64,000 nucleotides of DNA from Hexactinellida sp. DTS-2022 (taxonomy: Eukaryota > Porifera > Hexactinellida): positions 434,001 to 498,000 of the forward strand of contig JAPNXP010000012.1 of the NCBI GenBank assembly GCA_028753945.1, in the 5' to 3' direction. How positions within the stretch are numbered: position 1 is the stretch's first letter; every line of letters begins with the position of its first letter. The position numbers and the translations under genes were made by a program. Of the stretch, positions 41,873 to 52,378 are shown piece by piece. The notes beneath the pieces are model-generated. The model had not been told where the DNA came from and searched no databases. It was given only the letters and a program-made list of their open reading frames with translations.

Positions 41873-44800
41873 TTAATATTTTGTATAATATACCTCATCA
41901 TGAGATTTGAGACCATGAGTATGGTGCTTGAGAAATAGCATAGAATGCTTTTTATGAGAGAAAGACTGAGTACCATTCTCCCGGATAGAGGGAGTGATTT
42001 TAAATATATGTCCCTCAGTAGAAAATATATAGTTTTCAGACTTCCTGTTAAGAACATTGTCCCTATCGAATAGCTAAACGAAGTGAGATGTATAAGTAAG
42101 TAAATCGAGATTTTGAGTGGATAACATACCAAGTATAAATATTTCGTAGTTTCACTTAGAAAGAAACTCTCCATTCTATCTTCAATTGACTTATCAAGAA
42201 CACTGTGAATCGTTGCATAACCGCATCTAAAAAACATCAACATTTTATAAAATAAAGCGCTTTAATATTAACAACGTAATATAAATTGAATATTTCGAAT
42301 GCAGCAAATCTACCTTGTTTTAGCAAATTTCTGAATACTATCAATAATATCTTTTCCAACATGTAGGTAGAATGGGTTTCGTGTTGCCTGTAGACAGGAT
42401 AAATTGATAAATGAAAAACTAACCAAACAATCTGGCAATAATACTCTTAGATTCTAAGTAACAGAGTTTAGGTAGAATTTAGAAGTAATCCATACGTTGA
42501 TTAGAAGGTTTGTTTGGTATTACTTAGATCATCAAAAAGTGAATTGACGGTTTTAAAGGTCAGTTATTTTAATTATAAAATTGTTCTGTCATTACTTGGT
42601 AGAGCATATAAGTGGACTCGGCAAACTCTGGTCTGAGTGGAGAGAAGGGAACAGTGGGTGCAGCCAATTTCCAATCATAGCGCTCTGGCAATAAATCGTA
42701 CTTTCTCCATAAAGTGTAATAGAATGCGTGCGAACAAATAGCTTCCTTCAAATCGCCTGATAACACCTGTATTATTAATATAATATATTCAGTGAGAGAT
42801 ATTCTTAATGGTATACCTGTAATGCAGGGAATGAAGCAGAGAGAGCATCAATCCAAGTGTTAATTACTTTCCCGCTATTCATGTCAACGTTAGCGAAGAA
42901 AGGAGTCCACTCTATATCAGCTTTCCAAACCTCACAAGGACGTCTTAAAATGTTAAATAAACAAATAACTAAATAACTAACTAACTAGTAACTAACTAAC
43001 TAACTAAATAACTAACTAAATAAATATACAAATAATAAATAAATATATAAATAAATAATCAAAAACTAACCCTCGCTTGAGGTATTTCATAACAAGAGCG
43101 TATTGCTGTGTAAATGTCTCCAAATCTTTATAATTCCCGAACAGGATGTAACTCTATCAATTAATTGAACTAAAGGTCAACTGAGATCGCATATTATATT
43201 ACATACTTTGAAAATATACTCGTAGAGAGAATCTATGCCAGCCCCTAAACCTGTCATTTGATTTGTCCACAATCCAGATTGAATGTCTATTGTGTTTCCT
43301 AGATCAAGATCAAGAGTATACAGTAACTTAAAGACAGTTCTTCAAGTTAAACTCTCACCAACAAGTCCAGTTGATTCTGATTTTAAAGCAAATATAATCT
43401 CCATTGCACTCCTGGCTAATCTCTCATATTTCCCATCTCCTACTAACCGAGACAAGATCCCAAATTCTATCAAGAGAGTACCCGCCCCAGCGGCACATGT
43501 TGTATTTACGAGGTACACCGGTTTGGATCCGTTTAGATTCACCTATAATTATTCTTAATTAAGAGAAGTAGCGGAAGCAGTCACTGCACTGCAAACGGCT
43601 AGTCGGTTGATAATATCTCAATATAACTCTCGGGCATGGCAGTATTTAAACATTGGATAAGATTGGCTAAGCCATACATTATGGCGTGTGGTAACTACTC
43701 AGATTTCAGAGCGTATGTCTCGTTAGGGAACAGACATGAATATGATAGTTTAAAGAGGCGGTATTTAGAGACAGCCATTAAGTAGGAACCAGGCAGAAGC
43801 AAACAATCATACTTAGGAATTTTGATTAAAGTTGAAATCAATACCCGAGGGTGTGGAAGTCCACTGAAGCTATTCTCAAAAGCAGGGAGTAGTTTATCCG
43901 CCAATTGTTGGGAGAGGGCTAGGAGCTCTCCAGAGTAGCCCGCGGGCCTCAAATCACCAAAGTCCTGATCCTGGTCCTCGATCAGCAGATGAGAGGAAAG
44001 GAGCGCGCCCAGGACTCTTAAATTATATATACAGTCAGGTCTGCTTATTGTGAACAAGATTTCTTATTATAAACAAGCCCTACGGTCCCAATTTGACAAC
44101 TTACATAGGATTTGTATTAAGTTGAGTTCACTTATTATGAAGTCTCTCTATTATAAACACAATTTTTGGTCCCTTGAATGTTCATAATAAAAGAACCTGA
44201 CTGTATTATCATTTCCAGAATAAATTATTCCGGAAATTTAACTTCAAATATATTATTTCGTGTTGTATCATTAGAAATTTAGAATGCAATATTTACCTAA
44301 TAGAAGCTTCGAACACTTGTACTGTTACATTGTGGCTGAAAGAAACAGTGTTAATGACTCGGTGAATTGCATTTTTGAACTCAGATTTATTGCCCAATAT
44401 CTGCAGAAACATTTAACACAAGTATTATTGCACATCGATTGATGAAATCAACTGTTTACTGGCATACAGTTGAAATCAGTTTTTTATAACCATTTCTTTT
44501 CAGATAAATAGAGCTAGAAAAAACCGATGAAAAAACTAGTGAAGTTAGATTTTTTTACAAAAGATTGTATCACTAATAGTTAGAATAAACCGGTTTCGAC
44601 TGTACTACGTATGGTTTGAAATTATATTGCCATTAAGATGCTACAAATAAGCTATTGGTCTAACTCAACTCACTGCTAACATGTCAAGGGAATCCAGGAG
44701 AGTCAATGAGTAATTCCCAAGTACGTCATTTATGTTGATATTGTATCTATTATAAATGCATAAATAATACGAGTAAATTAGTGCACACATTAATACTGAG

Positions 44801-47800
44801 ACACCAATATAAGAATAATTAAATGTACTTTTGTATTCAAGTATAATTTGCATTTTAAAACCTAAAGTTAGAAAGGTATCTGTAAAAAATTAAAATACTT
44901 TGTGTCACTGTTGTGTCTGTAAATACAGAATCAGGTCTGATTATCAGGATAAAGAAGAGAACGTGATATAAAGTGCTCTGGTGCAAAAGTAATTAATTCG
45001 GTGAATTTTGATTAAAGTACGGTATACTTAAATACGCCTCCAAAATCACGTGGGGAACTATCTGTAAAGTATTTCAAAATATTACTTTGCAGTTTTTTAA
45101 TATCAGAACGCCTAGTACAAAAGGTGTAAATTGCGATAATTAATTATCCGATACATGAAGTAATACAGAACTCATATGATGTTTGCAATATCAACTTAAT
45201 CTCATTTATATAACAACTAGGTTATATTTCAAGTTGATTTTAATTTTTGAAAATTGAATAAACTTGGAGTGACCATTTCCCGAACTAATTTGTACAACAT
45301 AGATTGTGTATTGCCATGGGTTCGTACGTTCGAGTAGTAACATAATTTTTGTTCAATTCTACTCACTTTTGGTATAGCTGTAGTCTAAATACAATATAAT
45401 ATATCATGGTAATTTCATATATGTAAGAATAAACTATGACAGATAACAAAAATAAATGTATACTCTGCTAGAGTAGTCAATACAGTACTTTTGGGCTATG
45501 CAAGGTTATGGACATCATCATTAATATAAACTCGTTAGTACGAACTGCAGAGGGCCATCAAAATGTGTACGCCTTACCCAGAATTCGTATTAAAGTAGCC
45601 AATATCATTTTTATTGAAAAGGCTTTGAAGGGGACTGAAATAGTGTTCGTATTAACCATTTCGTAACGAGGTTCAACTATACTATATTGTTTTGAATAAC
45701 AGCTAGGTTTATTTGGTTTTGAATTAAATATATTATATCGACACCGCGCCATAATTTCATATTTCTCTCTTCTGTATCCAAAGGAAAATATGTTTATTTT
45801 GTTAAAGATAAACAGATGTTAACAACATATTTTGTATACTATACTCAGTAAATATTCCCTTGTCAGGGTGTTTATCCAGCAGTTAATTAATAAATATAAT
45901 AACATATTAATGTTAAGTAAGTTACCACTACTAAATTTATCCCTGATATAATTATCTTATTATCATTAGTTCAGGAGATTAATTGACTAATATTAAATAC
46001 AAATTTAAAGACGTCAACATTGTTTTTAATTACTTGTTAATTTTGTTACACTGAAATCTGAGATAATATTTGGATTAACTGTTAAATTTAATAAGTATGT
46101 ATTAAATTAAATAAATCTTTGAACTCTGACCAAACATCGAATTTAAAATATTTATAACAAACAAGAGTACCGGTAATGAACTATTTGCACATATAATCGC
46201 ACATAATTAAAAATTGATCCAAATAATGTTGCAGCTTAATCAATTTAGGTAATATTATTTACGAAAACTCCTTCCGAATGCTTGTTTATTTGAAGTAAAC
46301 ACTCCAAAGATTAGCGCGAAGAACATTTTCACTGAGGAGACGAATACGCCGAAGAAGAACAACAGAATCAGGAAGAATAATATTAACAAAGGCTTATGTC
46401 CGGACGGCGTAGTCATCAAAGAGATTACCCAGGATAAGAAGTGGGAGGCGCGTGCTAAGGTTATTTGGATTGGAGTCATTTCCGGGGTAATCTCTTGCTG
46501 CACGGGTCTTGTCTCAGATTGAGCGTCTAACGACTGGCGTCTTTTGCGACCTTTGGCGCAATCCGACCTCTTACTGGCTGAGTGGTTCTCCGTTGATTCA
46601 GGTTTATCATGCATCCCTGTGGTCTCCAAGGGTTGAAAAAAAGAAAGTATAGCGACAGCATCCATGTCCGTATTTATAGGAATCTTAGTATTAGATTTAG
46701 AGTTTAGAGTACTTGGGATAATTAGTGTAATGAGGCGAAATTTCAAAAGCTGGCTGTAAGTTGCTTGAATTGGCTTGCAAGTGGAGAAGATGATGAGTGA
46801 ATGGTAATTATTGCTTTCTTTAATAAAGTCTTACTTATACCAAATGAAATGCCCTTGACCTTTGAAATTCATCTCTAAAATGACCTTAGTCGAATTGATT
46901 AACCACGCTGAATTGAATGGTGATAAGTGGACAACAATTATAATTATCGATTACAGTTGCATGCAATCATGCACTGACATGCGAGCACGCTCCTATCTCT
47001 TAATAAGAAACTAATGAAACGCACTGCTCATTCAAGGTGGATGACACTAGCTGGATTAATTATTTATTGGCTTGAAATAACAGTAATTCCTCTCAAAATT
47101 CAATTGTATTATATTAATGATATAATAGAAATCAATTCCTTATTCTATTCAGTTACGATGATGCTGAGGACTAATTCCTAAATTCACTCTACGTTACTAA
47201 CGTTCGACTCCAAAATCAACCTCTTGATTAGATCAGGAAACTGACCTTTCAAAGAATTTATTCAAAAGTTTACTGGTACTTAAATTTCTACACAATAATC
47301 TGGTACTGAAGGCTAAATATGCTGTTTGGAGCTTAAGCTTTTCTATATAATTGTGTCTATCTATATTGATGCAATGGTATTACTGGGGTTAATATAAATA
47401 TGCTGTTTTAATTAAACAAGCGTAAAAATATATACGTAAATGCTTTTAAATCAATATAAATAAAGCAATTATCAACATTGCTTTAATTAATAAAATTCAA
47501 TATTTCTGTATTCCCAGTAAGATTACGATTAAAGATTAGTCAGTTGTTGTTTATCTAAACAGTAGGAATAATAATAAGTATTTTGACTAAAAGGTTTATC
47601 CTAACATTTGCTAAGGATAAAGGCATTTTATTTCTCATTTAAATATCTACAATTCATTTTCTTATAGCAATTACTAATGTATTAACTTACGGGTTGTTCG
47701 TATCAGGGCCTCTGCCTATACATTCCACAGGGTTCAACTCGTCGAGAGGGAAAGCATAACGCATGTAGTTGTCATATCCATGATAAAACATCTCCTTAGC

Positions 47801-48112
47801 TAATTTCATGTAGTGCAGTCGATCTGACTCAGAAAATGGTTTGTATCGGAGTTCTGATGCAGAATAAGTTGGGTTCATGTTAACATTAAAATCGGAATCC
47901 TCTTGGATAACGTTTGATGTAGGACTGTAAGCATTTTTATCTGTATCGATACTTTGTTGCAAATATATCAACAATATAAACAAAACATGGAAAGAGAGAA
48001 GAAGTAAGTTCATTTTCATTTGTCTTCTGAAAGGGTATAAATCAAGAACTTCATCAAGTTCAGATTGTGGTCTGAGATTTGTGTTTATATTCGGTTGAGT
48101 TGATGTTTGCAT
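41873..48112 (-). CDS. EDEM1: ER degradation-enhancing alpha-mannosidase-like EDEM1
   Basis: Glycosyl hydrolase family 47 protein that trims mannose from misfolded ER glycoproteins and hands them to ERAD. Twelve exons: 48112-47691, 44746-44674, 44400-44297, 44016-43845, 43542-43359, 43298-43207, 43153-43071, 42943-42817, 42766-42596, 42387-42314, 42226-42130, 42073-41873; 599 aa. Cytosolic basic N-terminus, then a type II anchor ([17 protein letters not shown], about residue 35). The catalytic domain starts at [18 protein letters not shown] and includes [81 protein letters not shown] and [17 protein letters not shown]. These match EDEM1 rather than EDEM2/3: no PA domain or extra tail follows. 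Introns 1, 2 and 3 carry MITEs; intron 1 is 2.9 kb and holds a nested ORF. Confidence 0.95.
42955..43066. repeat. CTAA/TAAA simple repeat in EDEM1 intron 7
   Basis: About 110 bp of imperfect CTAA and AAATA units filling most of the intron between EDEM1 exons 7 and 8. Confidence 0.9.
44030..44205. mobile_element. MITE, family E, EDEM1 intron 3
   Basis: Ends TACAGTCAGGTCTGCTTATT and AATAAAAGAACCTGACTGTA; internal inverted CTTATTATGAAGTC / TATTATAAACA. About 12 nt from the splice acceptor. Confidence 0.8.
44463..44605. mobile_element. MITE, family I, EDEM1 intron 2
   Basis: Ends ATACAGTTGAAATCAGTTTT and AACCGGTTTCGACTGTA. Related to the elements at 275 and 13518. Confidence 0.65.
45527..45685. 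mobile_element. Pogo-like MITE, family B, EDEM1 intron 1
   Basis: ATAAACTCGTTAGTACGAAC at the left and CGTAACGAGGTTCAACTATA at the right, with the GGCTTTGAAGGGGACTGAAA core. Confidence 0.8.
46255..46665 (-). CDS. Nested hypothetical membrane protein in EDEM1 intron 1
   Basis: Single ORF, 136 aa from ATG 46665, on the same strand as EDEM1 and inside its large first intron. Not recognised. It has a polar Ser/Lys-rich N-terminal half ([20 protein letters not shown]) and a C-terminal hydrophobic pair (ISLMTT, then [20 protein letters not shown] and [10 protein letters not shown]) ending in a basic tail (FGRSFRK). This suggests a tail-anchored or hairpin membrane protein. Its centre has more G+C than the surrounding AT-rich intron, as expected for coding sequence. 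It could instead be an unused exon of EDEM1, but no splice sites fit. The frame is open upstream of the ATG. Confidence 0.5.
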   Translation of the reverse strand: MDAVAILSFFQPLETTGMHDKPESTENHSASKRSDCAKGRKRRQSLDAQSETRPVQQEITPEMTPIQITLARASHFLSWVISLMTTPSGHKPLLILFFLILLFFFGVFVSSVKMFFALIFGVFTSNKQAFGRSFRK

Positions 48113-48426
48113 GAAAGGTTACTAATTAAAGAACTTTAGTTGTCATTTGTACTAATTATATTTCTAATTGAAACCATTAATAAGAAAATTAGGTAGTTAG
48201 AATAGCTACATATATTAATAATTAATCTATAGTTAATTAATACTGATGATTACAAGTTAGTAACCGATTAGGATAATGGAATGTGGCTATCACATTTCTC
48301 GCCTATATGTCTATATATGTTCACTACTATTTATAAAGTAATTAAATAACCGAACGGAATTTGTATAAATGTTTGAACATTTACCATGAAATAATAATAT
48401 TTTTCATTTGATTTGAACAATTTTGG
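48113..48426. promoter_or_regulatory. Divergent promoter region, EDEM1 and TRPA-like channel
   Basis: 314 bp of very AT-rich sequence between two outward-facing ATGs. It should drive both genes. No specific motif could be assigned. Confidence 0.5.
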
Positions 48427-51400
48427 ATGTCAGAAATATCTGGAGAAAACACAATAGTGCGGGCTTGTAGAGACGGCCTTGTGGATAAACTAACAGAACT
48501 CATAGAGGCAGGAGAAAATGTGAACCAAACTGACCGTAGTGGGTACACGGGATTACACTGGGCAGCTTTTAATGGTCATAATAATTGTGTAACTATACTA
48601 TTACATAACGATGTGATTCACCGATTGGATATCAATGCTAAAGACAGCAAAGGAGGCACTCCGATAATGAAGGCAGCTGTGAAAGGGAACAGTTCAATAG
48701 TTAAATTGTTAATCGACAAAGGTACATTGGTGAGTATATACCATTAGTCCATAATGCAATTGAATATATGTATAATACTCTCAATGTACTGAGTAGATAG
48801 ATGAGAAGGATCATAACGGAGTGACTGCGTTACACTTCGCGTGTGAGAGAGGGTTCTCTGAGTGCGTTGATAAAATCGCTAAAGTTAGTACAAATCTCAA
48901 CCACAAAACAAGCCAGTTCGGTTGGACAGCGCTTCATATAGCTGCATTAAGTAAGTAACTAATTAGGTGTCATAACAACACAATTAATTAACACAATCTA
49001 TAGGAGGAGAGGAGCTCTGTTGCAGAGCGATCATAACACACGGAGCTGATATAAATGCGCTGGATACGAAATTCTCTACCCCTCTAATGCTGACATGCAG
49101 CAAGGGCCATGACCACATAGTGCGCATGCTATTAAACAGGGGCGCTCAGCTGACTCACCGCGACATTAACAACCTCAGTGCACTGCACTACGCAGCTAGG
49201 TACGGACACGCGGCAGCTGTCGAGGCACTGCTTAAGGAGGGAGAGAAGTGCCCGGGTACTCTGTCCACTGACGATGCTGGAAATGAGGACGCACACAGGT
49301 AGAATACTAATTAGAGTACACACATATACAACTACTGTTCCCAATCTATTTTTATCTATAAACTGTGCTATTACAGATTGTAAATGTAGTTTGTAGATAA
49401 ACAATAGTGCTGCCAATATGTTCACAGAACCATTTGATAACGAAATTTAATGGGATCCTACAGGCTACAGGTTGATTGTCCTGGTCCCTACAAACTAAAT
49501 TCACCCTTGATTTCATAGGTACACAGCGTTACATTTCGTAGCTGAAGCGAATAGACAAGCGGACGAAGGAGATATTCCGGATGAGATCCAGGCTAAGTTT
49601 GTAGAATGCTGTAAGGTTCTGGTTGAGGATTACGGCGCGAGCGTACAGCCTATAGCTAGCACGTTGGTGACACCCCTGCATATAGCTGCAGACGTAGGCA
49701 ACACACAGGTAGCTAACTTCTTACTGACTCACGGAGCGAATCCCAACTCAACCAATACACAAGGTATAACCACATATTTGATAGGAGAGCTCTGTAGTGT
49801 ATTTAGTGACAATATTGTTAGGCGATACTCCGTTACATTTCGCAGCATCGCGGAAGCGGGAAGTGACAATTGCGGTTTTGGTAACACACGGGGCTTCTCT
49901 TGGACAGGAGAGTTATGATGGAATAACGCCATTAAACTACTGCCCACTGAAAGACATAGTACGGCTTGTATTCCACACAGTATTTGAAGGTAACCTCTGA
50001 TCCTATATTTGTACCATCTAGTTATATTAGCCAGTAGTTATACTATTGTGTTCTTAAAGGTAACTTGGAAAAGACAGATCAGAGCGAGTACACTATTCTG
50101 CACCATATATGCAGATGGGGACAGGAGGAGTGGTTGGACAGGTTGCTCGAAGGGTTGGATCATAAAATGAAGATAGAATTGCTGTTTAGAAATGGGACCA
50201 AGCCATCGCCATTTATTCTGTGTCTAGCAGCTGGTAACGATGTTTTAGCCGCGAATATGATCAACAAGTATTACAAGCGCAAGTAAGTTCCTATACGAAA
50301 GGTTAGATATTCAAACATAAAATTTAATTTATAACAACTCTCGTTAGATCTCGAGCTGCAGTAGAGTATATGGTGAGCGCGGAATATAACGGAATTAATA
50401 TCCTACACACAATGGTTGAGCTAAAGTCTTATCAAACGCTGGGAGCTGTTTTCGATTTACTCGTGCATGAAGCAGATGAGAATTATAGTAAGTTTGTATG
50501 CATATAATTTTTTGGTAGATTAAAGATAATAATTTGAGGTAATATTATCTAAAATAAGTTCGGCTTCATTTCAATCGTTCTATTCTACAAGAATGTAGCT
50601 TAGAGAAAATATTTTAACATTATTGTCCATAGTTACTATTCTCCCTGACCTGCTCAATATCAACGAACTCGGGCAGCGACCAGTTTTACCAGGAATATCT
50701 GAAAAAGATGAGAAATACGATATTCTAAGTCCCACGCTCTACCAAAAATTAGACTCTATAGAGCATAATAATAAGATTGTGTACCACCCAGTAGTTACAT
50801 TACTTACAGAACGAAAAGTGTCCGTATACTCTAAGTTCAACTTTTGTTCCTTCCTACTTTTCCTATGCTACCTGACTCTAATATATTTGCTGCAATTGAC
50901 CTTATCATACACACGTGCTCAATCTCTCTCAACTAATCATGGAATCAATTTCTTGAACTTTCTACTCGTCGTAGCACTAACAAATGATTTGGTCATTGTA
51001 ATTGCAAGATTCCTCACAGTATTGTATAGAAAAATAAAACACTCACCCATCTACTTCTCAAATTGGAAAGTTAATCAGACAAAGCAAAAACCAAAGAGAC
51101 AGGTTACTTGGTTCACAACAATCCAATATAATCGGAAATATAATCGTTTGCTTAATCTGAAAAACAAACTGAAGCTGCCATTAAAAACCCAGTATGCACT
51201 GTGGTTTGCAACGCAAGTAGCATCCTACTTATTACAGCCTTTGGTGCTGTTAGACTGGTTAGGAATTGTGTCTCTAACAGTGTACTTGCTGTCACAATGG
51301 ATTGGAGGGTCAGCTCAGTGGGTATTCGCTAGTATTTCATTCATAGCCAACACTCTCAGACTATTCAAGTATGTAACCTATTCGGTATACCTCGGGCCGT

Positions 51401-52272
51401 ATGCGTCTTCTCTCTACTCAGCTCTAACTCGCGACATTCCACGCTTCCTAATCATTTTCTCTGTGATTTTGATAACTTTTACTGGCGGATTTAGTTTCGC
51501 CATTGTCCAGGTTAATAATGCCTCTTGCTATAACCTTGAGGAAATGGCATTCTGTAACGCATCCCAAACGTTCTTAAGTGGGATCCGTGTGCTGTTAGCT
51601 GGTCACGTGTTTCAAGATCCCAACTTTATGCAGAATCTGGGGTTCTACCCCAGCTTGATTTATATAATCTTTATAATACTTGTTGTCGTGTTTCTGCTCA
51701 ACTTTCTAATTGCGCAATTCTGTGCAACATACGCCAACAAACTTCCCAGCCAGCAACGCTATAAACTGAAAATAGCTGCTGAATTTGAAAATACCTCTCT
51801 AAGCTATCTCGTGCTAGGCAAGTTAATAACCGTTCTGACTGCAGTTCTCAAGGCAAAGGTGACCCAGGAGTACTGGCAGAATATCTTACCAAACAAAAGT
51901 AAGTAATTTCATATGACACCCCTCCGATAGTATACTTTAAAATACACTACAGTAGACTCTCGTTAATACGAACACCAGAGAACCGTCGAAATTCGTTCAT
52001 GTTATTCGTAAATTCGTATTAACAGGAATCACTCGCATGCATTTGTATAGGCTGGGGGAATTAACCTTGTATACTCCTTAACCGATATTGTTATTAACGA
52101 TATTCTACTATATTTAGATTGTCCCCAGATGGATCAGATCGCGAGTGAGATGTCAGAGCTAAAGCAGGAAGTGCAGAAGAACCTACACAACTATAGGCAG
52201 GAGGCAAAGAACCACAGGCTTGATGTGAGGACTCCGGATTCTCTCCTGGCTGAAGATCAGCTCGCATTGTAA
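48427..52272 (+). CDS. Ankyrin-repeat TRPA-like cation channel
   Basis: Probable non-selective cation channel of the TRPA type, which senses chemical or thermal stimuli. Nine exons: 48427-48729, 48797-48950, 49004-49298, 49519-49763, 49822-49989, 50060-50282, 50348-50487, 50633-51898, 52118-52272; 982 aa. Residues 1 to about 450 hold around ten ankyrin repeats (SGYTGLHWAAFNGH, NGVTALHFACERG, FGWTALHIAAL, DTPLHFAAS and others). The single large exon 8 encodes six hydrophobic segments from about residue 585 (FCSFLLFLCYLTLIYLLQLT) and a pore region (ASCYNLEEMAFCNASQTFLS, GIRVLLAGHVF) before S6 (LIYIIFIILVVVFLLNFLIA). The last exon adds a short coiled coil (EMSELKQEVQKNLHNYRQE). Fewer ankyrins than vertebrate TRPA1; another ankyrin-TRP subtype is possible. 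Confidence 0.83.
51948..52112. mobile_element. Pogo-like MITE, family B variant, TRPA-like intron 8
   Basis: TACAGTAGACTCTCGTTAAT at the left and ATTAACGATATTCTACTATA at the right. The acceptor TTTAG follows at once. Confidence 0.85.
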
Positions 52273-52378
52273 ATAACACTCATTGCATTTTCAACTTTGT
52301 AACTATTAATTTATAAGGATATTTTGTACTGTTTTGCAATAATAAATTTTAAGCCAATTAGCATCGATCGATTTTAAA

